This document shows positions 23,234 through 32,468 of a stretch of 64,000 nucleotides of DNA, in pieces. The notes under the pieces were generated by a model. That model was not told the origin of the DNA, ran no database searches, and saw only the letters and a list, made by a program, of their open reading frames with translations. Every line of letters begins with the position of its first letter. Position 1 is the stretch's first letter. Source of the DNA: Motiliproteus sp047633175 (GTDB lineage Bacteria > Pseudomonadota > Gammaproteobacteria > Pseudomonadales > Balneatricaceae); NCBI GenBank assembly GCA_047633175.1, contig JBLIEQ010000020.1, positions 1 to 64,000 of the forward strand, written 5' to 3'. The translations under genes and the position numbers were made by a program.

Positions 23234-23283
23234 TTACTACTACTTTTTACTTCTACTACTTCTTTCTACTACATTCTATGGAA

Positions 23284-23358
23284 TGGAGCTCCAAGGCGGA
23301 TTTGAACCGCCGACCTCACCCTTACCAAGGGTGTGCTCTACCCCTGAGCTACTGGAGC
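23284..23358 (-). tRNA. tRNA-Thr(GGT)
   Basis: A 75-base cloverleaf with encoded CCA. The acceptor stem is GCTCCAG/TTGGAGC, and the anticodon loop CTTGGTAA reads GGT. It is the last tRNA of the cluster. Confidence 0.96.
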
Positions 23359-23405
23359 ACATTTCATAACAGGCAGAATTTATTCTAAAAACTATTCGAC
23401 AATAC

Positions 23406-23480
23406 TGGAGCGGGTAGCGGGAATCGAACCCGCGTCCTCAGCTTGGAAGGCTGATGTGATAGCCATTATACCATACCCGC
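23406..23480 (-). tRNA. tRNA-Gly(TCC)
   Basis: A 75-base cloverleaf with encoded CCA, acceptor stem GCGGGTA/TACCCGC and anticodon TCC in CTTCCAA. Confidence 0.96.
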
Positions 23481-23506
23481 AGAAGACGAATATCTTACTA
23501 AGTTAA

Positions 23507-23590
23507 TGGTGGTGAGGGGTGGATTCGAACCACCGAAGCTTGCGCGTCAGATTTACAGTCTGATCCCTTTGGCCACTCGGGAACCTCACC
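23507..23590 (-). tRNA. tRNA-Tyr(GTA)
   Basis: An 84-base class II tRNA with a long variable arm and encoded CCA; acceptor GGTGAGG/CCTCACC and anticodon GTA in CTGTAAA. Confidence 0.96.
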
Positions 23591-23650
23591 TTACCTCGGA
23601 CCTTTGATTAACAATCATCGGACCTTTTAACTTATCGTTACTACTATGCG

Positions 23651-23726
<76 letters not shown>

Positions 23727-23752
23727 TCATGCGTTGCATCAACGAGGCGCAG

Positions 23753-23781
23753 ATATTACTCAGGCCCCTGGGTTCTTGCAA
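23753..23781 (-). promoter_or_regulatory. Promoter of the tRNA-Thr-Tyr-Gly-Thr operon
   Basis: Minus strand -35 TTGCAA (23776-23781), 17-base spacer, -10 TAATAT (23753-23758), then a GC-rich discriminator (CTGCGCC). It has the same -35 hexamer and spacing as the tRNA-Trp promoter. It lies almost wholly inside the last codons of the SPOR-like gene. Confidence 0.8.
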
Positions 23782-24430
23782 GCCTTTGACAAAGTTTTTT
23801 TTCAGTTTCCACCGCTGAGTATGTTTTCAGCAGCGATTGCAGCCGAATACTGCCGGCAACAGACTCGGAACTGGCCCGCAATAATAGATAGTAGTTGTAG
23901 CGATAGCGCAGCTGCTCCTGCACTACAGCATCATAGCCTTGCTGCTGTAACGCCAGCCCCAGAGCCTCCGCCGAGGCCCGCTCTTCAGACACACCCTGCG
24001 GATGCGTCTCTTGCGTTCCAGCAGCCTCAAGCCACCACCCCTGCAGACCAACCGCGCGCATCGACTCGTGCAGCGCTTGTGGCGCTGTCACGCCCTCGAG
24101 CGTGCGAGCATCCCCCCTGTCTGCAGAGGACGGCGCCAGCGGCCCCTCCTCACCCAACCTAGCCTCTGATCCCTGAGTCTTAGCAAACGGACCCACGCGA
24201 TAGCAATACAACGCCCTCTCCGGTTGAGCCTCAGCCGCGGCGAACCCTTGCGGCTCACGCTGACGCAGCACTGCTGCCGGCACCTCCCTGAGCAGATCCA
24301 GCCCTGCCACGCCAGGCGCCTGCGTCTCGATCCGTTCGGCCTGGCTGCGCCTGTGGGCCCGCTCCTGATAAAACCAGCCATACAGCAAGCCGTTAAGCAG
24401 CAACAGAATCAGAAACGACCAGCGCAACAT
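23756..24430 (-). CDS. SPOR-like membrane-anchored protein downstream of coaX
   Basis: A 224-residue protein with a single N-terminal transmembrane anchor (FLILLLLNGLLYGWFY, about 5-20) and a periplasmic part that begins with a short CYRVGPF segment and ends with a possible SPOR-type fold (LALQQQGYDAVVQEQ, then YYLLLRASS). Pseudomonads have a similar gene right after coaX. The middle is low-complexity. Its start codon directly abuts the coaX stop. The tRNA promoter is embedded in its 3' end. A role in the cell envelope is likely, but the function is unknown. Confidence 0.75.
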   Translation of the reverse strand: MLRWSFLILLLLNGLLYGWFYQERAHRRSQAERIETQAPGVAGLDLLREVPAAVLRQREPQGFAAAEAQPERALYCYRVGPFAKTQGSEARLGEEGPLAPSSADRGDARTLEGVTAPQALHESMRAVGLQGWWLEAAGTQETHPQGVSEERASAEALGLALQQQGYDAVVQEQLRYRYNYYLLLRASSESVAGSIRLQSLLKTYSAVETEKKLCQRLARTQGPE

Positions 24431-25195
24431 CTAGTGACCCTCCCCGCCGGCACTCTCTCTGCCGGGCAGCGACCAACCCAGCCCGTCCAGCACCAGATCG
24501 GCACAGCACTCACCCGCACCTGCCGCCTCTAAGAAACGCGCGGCATCACCGCCGGTGACCAAGAGCCTCGCATGGGTGCCCAGCAGGGCGGGCATATCGC
24601 GCACGACGCGCTGGGCAAGCGCGGCCAACATCAACTCAATCCCATGGCCTACCGCCTCCCCGGTGCTCTTGCCTGGACGCGTATCAAAGCGATCCTCAGC
24701 ATCCAGGGGCAGATGGATCTGGCGGGTATTACTGAGCAGCCCTCTGCGCATCAACCGCAGCCCCGGGGCTATATAGCCACCCAGGTGCTGCCCTGTCGCA
24801 TCGACATAGTCGACCGTCACCGCACTGCCACAGTCCACGACGCAGCAGCCTTCGGGGGCTCGATTAAACCCGGCCAGCATCGCCAACCAGCGATCGGCAC
24901 CCATCGTCTCAAAACTGCTATAGCTATTAGAGACCCCCGCCTGAGCGGCTTGTGACAAAGCCTTCTCCGCCGTCAGGAACCATTGCTGCCGACAGTGCGA
25001 CAACAGCAGCCGCTCTATCTCGACAGAGGCCACCGAGACAAAACGTACCCGTTGCGGCCGCGCCAGCCCTTGCCAGGATTGCAGCAACAGGGCGTCGCTG
25101 AGTGCGGCAGTCTCCATAGAACCGCGCTGTTCCACCCCCTGCAGCGTCCTGAGACGCCACTTGAGCCTCGTATTGCCGATATCGACATCAAGCAT
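24431..25195 (-). CDS. coaX: Type III pantothenate kinase
   Basis: A 254-residue kinase for the first step of coenzyme A synthesis. It starts with the phosphate-binding MLDVDIGNTRLKWR; ASKHA-fold motifs continue with GADRWLAMLAG (about 97) and DCGSAVTVDYV (about 119), then GGDAARF. It overlaps the birA stop by 8 bases, so birA-coaX-SPOR form one unit. The order birA-coaX is conserved in pseudomonads. Confidence 0.95.
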   Translation of the reverse strand: MLDVDIGNTRLKWRLRTLQGVEQRGSMETAALSDALLLQSWQGLARPQRVRFVSVASVEIERLLLSHCRQQWFLTAEKALSQAAQAGVSNSYSSFETMGADRWLAMLAGFNRAPEGCCVVDCGSAVTVDYVDATGQHLGGYIAPGLRLMRRGLLSNTRQIHLPLDAEDRFDTRPGKSTGEAVGHGIELMLAALAQRVVRDMPALLGTHARLLVTGGDAARFLEAAGAGECCADLVLDGLGWSLPGRESAGGEGH

Positions 25196-26168
25196 CGCCT
25201 AACGCCTTCAGACTCAGCTCCCCGCCATAAAACGCCTTAACGCCGGCATCAGTCGCCAGCAGCAGTGCGCCCTTAGCATCCACGCCGAGACACTCACCCT
25301 GCTGCGAAAAGCTATCGGTGGACAACCGCACCTGCTGCCCCTGATGGGCATTATGCTGCTGCCAGGCGTCCCTGAAGGGCGTAAACCCCTGACGCTCAAA
25401 CTGTTGCAAGGCAGGCACCAGCGCATTAAGCAACGCCGCCAGGACCCGATTACGATCCAGGGACTCACCCATAATCTGCTGCAGATCGGTCCAGGGCTGA
25501 TCCACCCCCGTCGCGGCATCCTCAGGCATGGCGACATTAACGCCCATGCCGATAACCACCTGACACTGCCCCGAAGCATCGCCACTCATCTCCAGCAGCA
25601 CGCCCGCCAGCTTACGTCCCTGATGGAGCAGGTCGTTGGGCCATTTCAGCGCCACGCCCCTGACACCCATAGCCGCCAGGCCGTTGCGCAACGCCAGACC
25701 CACCACCAGGCTCAACCCCTCTAGCGAGGCTGCGCCGCCACCAAAAGACCAGGTCAGTGAAAAATACAGATTACGCGCAAAGGGACTGGCCCAGAGCCGC
25801 CCTCGTCGCCCCCGCCCCGCTGTCTGCTGCTCGGCGATATACAGACGACCATGACAGTCACCCAACTGCGCCTCTGCCGCGGCAACCTTATTGGTAGATT
25901 CCAGGATCAACGCCAGTTCGATATGACTCAGGCTGGACGCGACCTCGGCATCCAGCCCCGGCTCGAACAGCGCCCGATCCAGCAGATTGATGCCACCCGG
26001 AACTCTATAGCCGCGTCCTTTCACCGAATGGCAATCGAGCCCCAGGGGTTCAAGTTTTTTGAGCTGTTTCCAGACGGCCGCGCGGCTGACCCCCTGAGCC
26101 TCACCCAGGGATTCCCCGGAGTGAAACTCGCCATCGGCCAGCATCGATAATAATGTTTGCAAGCTCAC
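25188..26168 (-). CDS. birA: Biotin operon repressor / biotin-protein ligase
   Basis: A 326-residue bifunctional protein: N-terminal winged helix (residues about 5-60, SRAAVWKQLKKLE) and a ligase domain with the biotinyl-AMP loop GRGRRGRLW near 115 and KWPNDLL near 175. It biotinylates acetyl-CoA carboxylase and, given the HTH, can repress biotin genes. It overlaps folA by four bases (ATGA). Confidence 0.96.
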   Translation of the reverse strand: MSLQTLLSMLADGEFHSGESLGEAQGVSRAAVWKQLKKLEPLGLDCHSVKGRGYRVPGGINLLDRALFEPGLDAEVASSLSHIELALILESTNKVAAAEAQLGDCHGRLYIAEQQTAGRGRRGRLWASPFARNLYFSLTWSFGGGAASLEGLSLVVGLALRNGLAAMGVRGVALKWPNDLLHQGRKLAGVLLEMSGDASGQCQVVIGMGVNVAMPEDAATGVDQPWTDLQQIMGESLDRNRVLAALLNALVPALQQFERQGFTPFRDAWQQHNAHQGQQVRLSTDSFSQQGECLGVDAKGALLLATDAGVKAFYGGELSLKALGDA

Positions 26169-26680
26169 CCGCAGGCCTCGCTGCGATCTAAGGTGATAAA
26201 GCTATAGGCATGGGGATTGGGGGCCACAGCATCGAAATCCTGACGCGACACCTGCTGCCACTGGGCATTATCCAACTCAGGAAAGAAGGTATCGCCCTCG
26301 ACAGAGTGATGCACCTGGGTCAGATAGAGCCGCCGCGCATACGGCAGCGCCTGCGCATAAAGCTCGGCACCGCCGATCACCAGCGCCTCCGTGGCACCCT
26401 TGAGCTCAGAGACCCGACGCGCCTCCTCGAGAGCTTGCGGCAGAGAGTGCACCAGGGTCACGCCTTCGAGCGAATAATCCCGGTCACGACTGACCACGAT
26501 ATTGGTGCGCCCCGGCAACGGCCGCCCAATCGACTCATAGGTCTTACGCCCCATGATGATCACCTTACCCAGGGTCACCGCCTTGAAATATTTCAGATCC
26601 TCAGGCAGATACCAGGGCAGCGTATTATTAATGCCGATAACCCGATTCTCAGCCTGAGCCACCATCAGTGCCAGTCGCAT
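26165..26680 (-). CDS. folA: Dihydrofolate reductase
   Basis: A 171-residue NADPH-dependent enzyme that regenerates tetrahydrofolate after ThyA. The motif NTLPWYLPEDLKYFK carries the catalytic acid region, and GRKTYESIGRPLPGR the NADPH loop. ATG 26680 (MRLALMVAQ) is preferred over the upstream TTG because it follows a G-rich ribosome site. thyA lies 61 bases upstream, so the two act together in thymidylate synthesis. Confidence 0.96.
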   Translation of the reverse strand: MRLALMVAQAENRVIGINNTLPWYLPEDLKYFKAVTLGKVIIMGRKTYESIGRPLPGRTNIVVSRDRDYSLEGVTLVHSLPQALEEARRVSELKGATEALVIGGAELYAQALPYARRLYLTQVHHSVEGDTFFPELDNAQWQQVSRQDFDAVAPNPHAYSFITLDRSEACG

Positions 26681-26741
26681 AAAACCCCCATAGAGCAAAC
26701 GTAAAAAACAATAACCGCGCGTCGCGCCTTATTCTGTCCCG

Positions 26742-27536
26742 TTACACCGCTATCGGTGCCGGAATATGGGCATGACTCTGATAGCCCTGCAGCTCGAAGT
26801 CTTCAAACCTAAACGCGAACAGATCCTTTACCTCTGGATTTAACCGCATCACCGGTAATTCAAGCGGTTCTCGTGAGAGCTGCAGATCGGCCTGCTCCAG
26901 ATGATTAGAGTACAGGTGAGCATCACCCAGGGTGTGCACGAAGTCACCCGGCTCCAGACCACAGACCTGCGCGACCATCATCGTCAGCAGCGCATAAGAG
27001 GCAATGTTAAAGGGCACCCCCAGAAACACATCGGCGCTGCGCTGATACAGCTGGCACGAGAGCCGGCCTTCACTGACATAGAACTGGAACAGGGTGTGAC
27101 AGGGTGGCAATGCCATCTTGTTCACCTCCGGCACATTCCAGGCACTGACGATCAGCCGTCGCGAATCTGGATTGGTTTTAATCTGCTCGATCAACAGCGC
27201 AAGCTGATCGACGCCATCGCCCTCCGGCGTCGGCCAGGAGCGCCACTGGTGCCCGTAGACAGGACCGAGGTCACCCTGGTCATCGGCCCACTGATCCCAG
27301 ATTTTTACCCCATTATCGTTAAGGTATTTGATATTGGTATCGCCCTGCAGGAACCACAGCAGTTCGTGAATAATCGAGCGCAGGTGGCACTTCTTGGTGG
27401 TCACCAGCGGAAAGCCTGCGGACAGATCGAAACGCATCTGGTGACCGAAGAGGCTCAGGGTACCCGTACCGGTACGATCACCCTTGAATGCGCCGTTTTC
27501 ACGGATCTGACGCATAAGCTGCAAATACTGCTGCAT
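26742..27536 (-). CDS. thyA: Thymidylate synthase
   Basis: A 264-residue enzyme that methylates dUMP to dTMP using methylene-tetrahydrofolate. The catalytic Cys is in LPPCHTLFQFYV and the dUMP-binding Arg in SRRLIVSAWN; the C-terminus ends in APIAV as in E. coli. It lies 5 bases after lgt, the common lgt-thyA-folA order. Confidence 0.98.
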   Translation of the reverse strand: MQQYLQLMRQIRENGAFKGDRTGTGTLSLFGHQMRFDLSAGFPLVTTKKCHLRSIIHELLWFLQGDTNIKYLNDNGVKIWDQWADDQGDLGPVYGHQWRSWPTPEGDGVDQLALLIEQIKTNPDSRRLIVSAWNVPEVNKMALPPCHTLFQFYVSEGRLSCQLYQRSADVFLGVPFNIASYALLTMMVAQVCGLEPGDFVHTLGDAHLYSNHLEQADLQLSREPLELPVMRLNPEVKDLFAFRFEDFELQGYQSHAHIPAPIAV

Positions 27537-27541
27537 CGCGG

Positions 27542-28348
27542 TTACTTCCTATCTTGTTGAGTCTGAACAGGGCTGCGGCGATACGCCCAGCACATAAATA
27601 ACGCACCGATCAGGATCATCGGCAATGACAAAATCTGACCCATCGTCAGCCAGTCGAAGGCGATATAGCCTAACTGACTATCCGGCTGGCGGGCGAATTC
27701 GACCAGAAATCTAAAGCTGCCATAGCAGAGCAGAAACAGCCCTGAGACCGCCATCGCGGGACGCGGTTTAGCGGAGAACCACCAGAGCAGGCAAAACAGC
27801 AACACCCCTTCCAGCGCCAGCTGATACAGCTGCGAGGGATGCCGCGCCAGGGCATCGGCGCGCGGAAAGACCATCCCCCAGGGCAGGTCCGTCGGACGCC
27901 CCCACAGCTCGCCGCCGATAAAGTTACCCAATCGCCCCAGCCCCAGCCCTATAGGCACCAGGGGCGCAACAAAATCGCCCACCCCAAAGATCGTCTTATG
28001 GAATTTACGCGCAAACAGCACGATCGCGAGGCTGACGCCCAACAGCCCCCCATGAAACGACATCCCGCCTTCCCAGACCGAAAACAGCCAGAGCGGATCC
28101 TCCAGAAAGCGCTCGAAGTTATAAAACAGCACATAGCCCAGCCGCCCACCCAGAACGACGCCCAGACCCGAATAGAAGATCAGATCGGAGACCTGCTGCG
28201 GACTCCAACCCGATCCTGGCCGGGCGGCACGGCGATTGGCCAGCCACAAGGCCGCCACAAAACCGCCGAGATACATCAGCCCATACCAATGTATTTTCAG
28301 GGGTCCCAGCTGCAGGGCAACCGGATCGATCTGGGGAAACGTCAACAC
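27542..28348 (-). CDS. lgt: Prolipoprotein diacylglyceryl transferase
   Basis: A 268-residue inner-membrane enzyme with about seven helices. It attaches diacylglycerol to the lipobox Cys of prolipoproteins. The signature GRLGNFIGGELWGR (about residues 137-150) is present, as is the essential His region HWYGLMYLGGF. It is first in lgt-thyA-folA. The odd lipoprotein near 4 kb would be one of its substrates, if its signal is used. Confidence 0.97.
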   Translation of the reverse strand: MLTFPQIDPVALQLGPLKIHWYGLMYLGGFVAALWLANRRAARPGSGWSPQQVSDLIFYSGLGVVLGGRLGYVLFYNFERFLEDPLWLFSVWEGGMSFHGGLLGVSLAIVLFARKFHKTIFGVGDFVAPLVPIGLGLGRLGNFIGGELWGRPTDLPWGMVFPRADALARHPSQLYQLALEGVLLFCLLWWFSAKPRPAMAVSGLFLLCYGSFRFLVEFARQPDSQLGYIAFDWLTMGQILSLPMILIGALFMCWAYRRSPVQTQQDRK

Positions 28349-28383
28349 GCAGGTAAAACTCCTTTAACAATTACGTTTTTCTA

Positions 28384-28434
28384 GACAGCTGTTCTAGACA
28401 GTTGTTCAGGACAGTTGTTCAGGACAGCATCAAC
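28384..28434. repeat. 13-bp tandem repeat between lgt and tauE
   Basis: Units starting at 28384, 28397 and 28410 (GACAGCTGTTCTA, GACAGTTGTTCAG twice), then a partial unit. The last unit runs into the stop region of the TauE/SafE gene at 28430. Confidence 0.85.
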
Positions 28435-29230
28435 CTGCCGCCAGCGCCGTGATCAGAAACCGGATACCGACCAACAGCAACAGCACCGCAAAGGCGCGCT
28501 TGAGGGTTCGCTCCGGCAGCACATGCGCAAGGCGCGCACCGTAGCCGGCGAACCAGGCACTGGTCAGGATGATCCCGAAGAAGGCGGGCAGGTAAACGTA
28601 GCCCAGACTCCACTCCATCAGCGCAGGATGCTGCCAGCCCTGCTGAATATTAACCAGGGCGCCGGTAATGGCGATCGGCAGACCACAGGCCGCCGAGGTG
28701 CCTATCGCCTGCTGGATGCGCACGTTACACCAGTTCAGATAGGGCGTCGTCATAGACCCCCCCCCGATACCGAACAGCGCCGAGCCATAACCGATCAGGC
28801 TACCGACCAGCCCCAACCCTAACGATTTCGGCACGTCCCTGGTGGGCTTAGGCTTAAGACCCAGCCCCATCTGAACAGCCATTAAGATAGCAAAACAACC
28901 GAGCAACAACTGCAGCTTGGGGCCACTGAGCAGAACCGCTGTCTTAACGCCCAGGATCGCACCGATAACGATGCCCACCGCCAGCGGTTTAAAGATATCC
29001 CAACGTACACCCTTTTTCAGATGATGCGTACGTATGGAGCTGAACGAGGTCACCACGATCGTCGCCAATGAGGTCGCGACGGCGGCATGGGTCAGCACCT
29101 CGGGAGACATCCCCTGCAGCCCGAAGCTGAACACCAGCACCGGGACGATAATCAGACCGCCGCCGATTCCGAAGAGTCCCGCGATCGTACCGGCGCAGGC
29201 GCCGAGGACAAGATATGAGAGAATCAGCAC
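28430..29230 (-). CDS. TauE/SafE family sulfite/organosulfonate exporter
   Basis: A 266-residue, eight-helix inner-membrane permease with two inverted halves, each carrying the family motif: GIGGGLIIVPVLV near residue 21 and GIGGGSMTTPYL near 155. Family members export sulfite or sulfoacetate. The same position (between NRDE/ptsP and lgt) is occupied by this gene in pseudomonads, so it is part of a conserved block rather than a recent arrival. The substrate here is not evident. Confidence 0.9.
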   Translation of the reverse strand: MLILSYLVLGACAGTIAGLFGIGGGLIIVPVLVFSFGLQGMSPEVLTHAAVATSLATIVVTSFSSIRTHHLKKGVRWDIFKPLAVGIVIGAILGVKTAVLLSGPKLQLLLGCFAILMAVQMGLGLKPKPTRDVPKSLGLGLVGSLIGYGSALFGIGGGSMTTPYLNWCNVRIQQAIGTSAACGLPIAITGALVNIQQGWQHPALMEWSLGYVYLPAFFGIILTSAWFAGYGARLAHVLPERTLKRAFAVLLLLVGIRFLITALAAG

Positions 29231-29345
29231 GGTAAAGGCCTAAATTGTAGGGATTTTAAAAGGGCGCTATTATCACCCAAATTCAAGCAGTCTGTCCGCT
29301 TTATCGATCAGATCCGTCAGACTGCACGCCTCAGGGAGATCCAGC

Positions 29346-30101
29346 ATGTGCCTGATCCTGTTTGCATACAAGATTGACCCGAGCTATCCACTGATCGTCG
29401 CCGCCAATCGTGATGAATTTTACCAGCGCCCGACCCGGCGTCTCGATTTCTGGCCGGATGCGCCTGGTCTGTTAGCCGGGCAAGACCTCGAGCAGGGCGG
29501 CACCTGGCTCGGCTGCACCCGCTCAGGACGCTTTGCAGCGGTCACCAACGTCCGCCAGGGCTTTAGTCAGACCGGAACCCAGCTCAAATCCCGCGGCCAC
29601 CTGCCGCTCGATTACCTCCTCGGCAACCAGCCCCCGCTGGACTATCTCCGCGCGCTCGAATCCCAGAGTCACCACTATGCCGGTTACAACCTGTTACTCG
29701 GCGACCGCCACGGACTCTATTACGGCTCTAATCGCAACCAGCAGCCGCCACAAGAACTGGCGCCCGGAATTTACGGGCTCAGCAACGCGACACTCGACAC
29801 CCCCTGGCCTAAGGTCACTCAAGGCACCCGGGCCCTGCAGCAACTGATCGAGGCCGATGACATCTCTGCACCCGCGCTGTTGCGACTATTACAGCATCGC
29901 GAACTCCCCACAGATGAGCAGTTACCCGATACCGGTATCGGCCTGGAGTGGGAACGACGCCTGAGTCCACGTTTTATCGACAGCAACGATTACGGCACCC
30001 GCTCCAGCCTGGTGATGCTCCGCGAACAGGACGGTCGTCAGCAGGTTTATGAACAGAGCTATAGCCCTCACTGGGAGAAACCTAAAAGCTACTCTTTTTA
30101 A
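29346..30101 (+). CDS. NRDE (TANGO2) family protein
   Basis: A 251-residue protein beginning MCLILFAYKIDPSYP, with Cys2 as the probable N-terminal nucleophile and the name-giving NRDE at residues 21-24. GGTWLGCTRSGRFAAVTN and the later GTRSS segment are conserved. The family belongs to the Ntn-hydrolase-like fold; a haem-related role is known for eukaryotic TANGO2, and no reaction is established here. It is transcribed opposite to its neighbours. Confidence 0.88.
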   Translation: MCLILFAYKIDPSYPLIVAANRDEFYQRPTRRLDFWPDAPGLLAGQDLEQGGTWLGCTRSGRFAAVTNVRQGFSQTGTQLKSRGHLPLDYLLGNQPPLDYLRALESQSHHYAGYNLLLGDRHGLYYGSNRNQQPPQELAPGIYGLSNATLDTPWPKVTQGTRALQQLIEADDISAPALLRLLQHRELPTDEQLPDTGIGLEWERRLSPRFIDSNDYGTRSSLVMLREQDGRQQVYEQSYSPHWEKPKSYSF

Positions 30102-30184
30102 ATCGACTAACTAGGAGATTAAAGCCCGTAGCGTGCGCAGAGGCACGAACCGCATCAAGCAATGCCTGCACGGCAAGAGAATAT

Positions 30185-32467
30185 TCAGACCGGCAGCAGC
30201 GGGCGTGACAGCCGCCCCAGCCCGGCATCGACGAGCATTTGTCCCAGTGCCTGCTGCACCGAATGGGGATCCTCAAAACTCAGCGCTGTATCCAAAAATA
30301 GCTGCGCCTGATCCAGGGTAATACCACGAATGGCTGACTTCACCTTCCCCAGGCTGGTCGAACTCATCGACAACATATCGTAGCCCATCGCCAGCATAAG
30401 AATGGCGCCGACCGGATCACCTGCCAGCTCGCCACAAATGCTGATCTGGACATTCTCCTTATGCGCTTCGACAACGATTTGCAGTAACGCGGTCAACACC
30501 GCCGGGTGGTAGCTGCTGTAGAGACTGGCCACCCGTGGGTTGTTGCGATCCACGGCCAGCAAATACTGCGTCAGGTCATTACTGCCAACCGACAGGAAAT
30601 CGACCCGTCTAGCGAAACTGCGCACCTGGTAGACGGCCGCCGGCACTTCGATCATCACCCCGATTTGGGGCCGCTGCAGCTGATGCCCATCCTCACGCAG
30701 CTCAGCCAGGGCCCGATCGATCAGGGTCACCGCCTCCTCGATCTCCATCACACTCGAGACCATGGGCAACATGATGCGCAGGTTATCGAGTCCTTCACTG
30801 GCCTGCAGCATCGCCCGCACCTGTACCAGAAATATCTCGGGATGGTCCAGGGTCACTCGAATACCCCGCCAGCCGAGCGAGGGATTCGCCTCATTGATCG
30901 GAAAATAAGACAGTGACTTATCCCCGCCTATATCCAGCGTACGCATCGTCACCGGCCTGGGCGCAAAGGGCTGCAACTGGCGCCTGTAGCTCTCGATCTG
31001 CTCCGCCTCGCTGGGGAAAAATTCTTTGATCATAAACGGCACTTCGGAGCGGTACAGGCCAATACCCTCAGCACCGCGAACCAATGCCAGGGCCACATCG
31101 GTCACCAACCCGGTATTCACACACAAAGGCATCTGATGCCCGTCTAGCGTCTGAGCAGGCAGATCACACATCTGCTCCAGCCCCTTACTGAGCAACAGCT
31201 CCTCACGCACGATGACCGCATAGTAACTGGCCAGCTGTTCAGAGGGATTGACAAACAGTCGCCCGGAAAAACCATCGATAATCACAGACTGGTTATGCAC
31301 CGTCCTGGTCGACAGATCGACCACCCCCATCACGGTAGGGATACCCATGGAGCGTGCCAGGATGGCACAGTGCGAGCTCCCCGACCCCAGTACCGAGACC
31401 AGCCCGACCAGCTTCTCGATAGGCACCTCACCCAACATAGACGCGGTCAACTCTTCGGCCACCAGCACCACCTGGTCTGGAAATTGGGTTGGAATATTGC
31501 TGCCATTCTCCTGCAGACAGGCCAGCACCCGCCTTCCCAGGTCCTTTATATCGGTGCCCCGTTCACACAGATAGGCATCGCTCATCGATTCAAATTCTCG
31601 TACATGGCTCAGCACGACCCGGCGCAACGCACCCTGCGCCCACTGCCCCTGACGAATCAGCAGCTCGACCTCCCCCCCCAGCGCACTGTCATCCAGCATC
31701 CGCAGGTAGACATCAAACAGTGCCTGTTCCTCACCTTTAAGCCGGCGCGCAAGGCTTCGCCCTACGACCTTGATATCGTGCCGTACGCGATTCAGGGCCA
31801 CCCGAAAGCGGGTCAGCTCAGCCTCGATATCCTCAGCCTGCTGATCGGGAACCGCATCCAGATTGGCGGGGGGCGCGATGACCACGGCGATACCCACACC
31901 CACACCCGGCGCACCGGAAACACCCTCGAAACGCATATCCTGACGCACCGGCACGACCTGTCGATTAGCCCTGATACCGCCGGAAACCTCCACATGGGCG
32001 ATCACGCTGGCCAACTGAGCCGACATGGTCACTAAAAACGCCTCTTCACTCTCATCAAAACGGCGCTGCTGCTTCTGCTGCACCACCAACACCCCCAGCA
32101 CCTTACGCTGATTGATAATGGGTGCGCCCAGAAAAGAGTGAAACGGCTCCTCTCCTGAGCCGACGATAAAGCGATAGGCGGGGTCTGCTGTGACGTTCTC
32201 AAGATTGAGCGGTTCGGCGCGCGTGACCACCTTACCCACGACACCCTCGGAGGGTGCCAACCGGATCTTTCCGACAGCCTCAGGATTCAAGCCCTCGGTG
32301 GCCATCAGGACATAGTCCCCGGTCAGCGGATCCAGCAGATAAACCGAGCAGACCTGGGTACGCATCGCGTGCCGGACACGCTTAACAAGAATTTCCAGGG
32401 CGGTATGGAGATCGCAGGCCCCATTGACCTCCTGAACGATCTTGCGCAATACCGCCAGCAACGACAT
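30185..32467 (-). CDS. ptsP: Phosphoenolpyruvate-protein phosphotransferase PtsP (EI-Ntr)
   Basis: A 760-residue first enzyme of the nitrogen PTS relay. Residues about 1-160 are a GAF domain that senses glutamine or 2-oxoglutarate in relatives; the rest is an EI module with the phosphohistidine in GSGSSHCAILARSMGIP and the PEP-binding LDIGGDKSLSYF and VGSNDLTQYLLAVDR. It passes phosphate to NPr and EIIA-Ntr, which are not in this window. It follows rppH by one base, a conserved pair in pseudomonads. Confidence 0.96.
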   Translation of the reverse strand: MSLLAVLRKIVQEVNGACDLHTALEILVKRVRHAMRTQVCSVYLLDPLTGDYVLMATEGLNPEAVGKIRLAPSEGVVGKVVTRAEPLNLENVTADPAYRFIVGSGEEPFHSFLGAPIINQRKVLGVLVVQQKQQRRFDESEEAFLVTMSAQLASVIAHVEVSGGIRANRQVVPVRQDMRFEGVSGAPGVGVGIAVVIAPPANLDAVPDQQAEDIEAELTRFRVALNRVRHDIKVVGRSLARRLKGEEQALFDVYLRMLDDSALGGEVELLIRQGQWAQGALRRVVLSHVREFESMSDAYLCERGTDIKDLGRRVLACLQENGSNIPTQFPDQVVLVAEELTASMLGEVPIEKLVGLVSVLGSGSSHCAILARSMGIPTVMGVVDLSTRTVHNQSVIIDGFSGRLFVNPSEQLASYYAVIVREELLLSKGLEQMCDLPAQTLDGHQMPLCVNTGLVTDVALALVRGAEGIGLYRSEVPFMIKEFFPSEAEQIESYRRQLQPFAPRPVTMRTLDIGGDKSLSYFPINEANPSLGWRGIRVTLDHPEIFLVQVRAMLQASEGLDNLRIMLPMVSSVMEIEEAVTLIDRALAELREDGHQLQRPQIGVMIEVPAAVYQVRSFARRVDFLSVGSNDLTQYLLAVDRNNPRVASLYSSYHPAVLTALLQIVVEAHKENVQISICGELAGDPVGAILMLAMGYDMLSMSSTSLGKVKSAIRGITLDQAQLFLDTALSFEDPHSVQQALGQMLVDAGLGRLSRPLLPV

Positions 32468-32468
32468 G

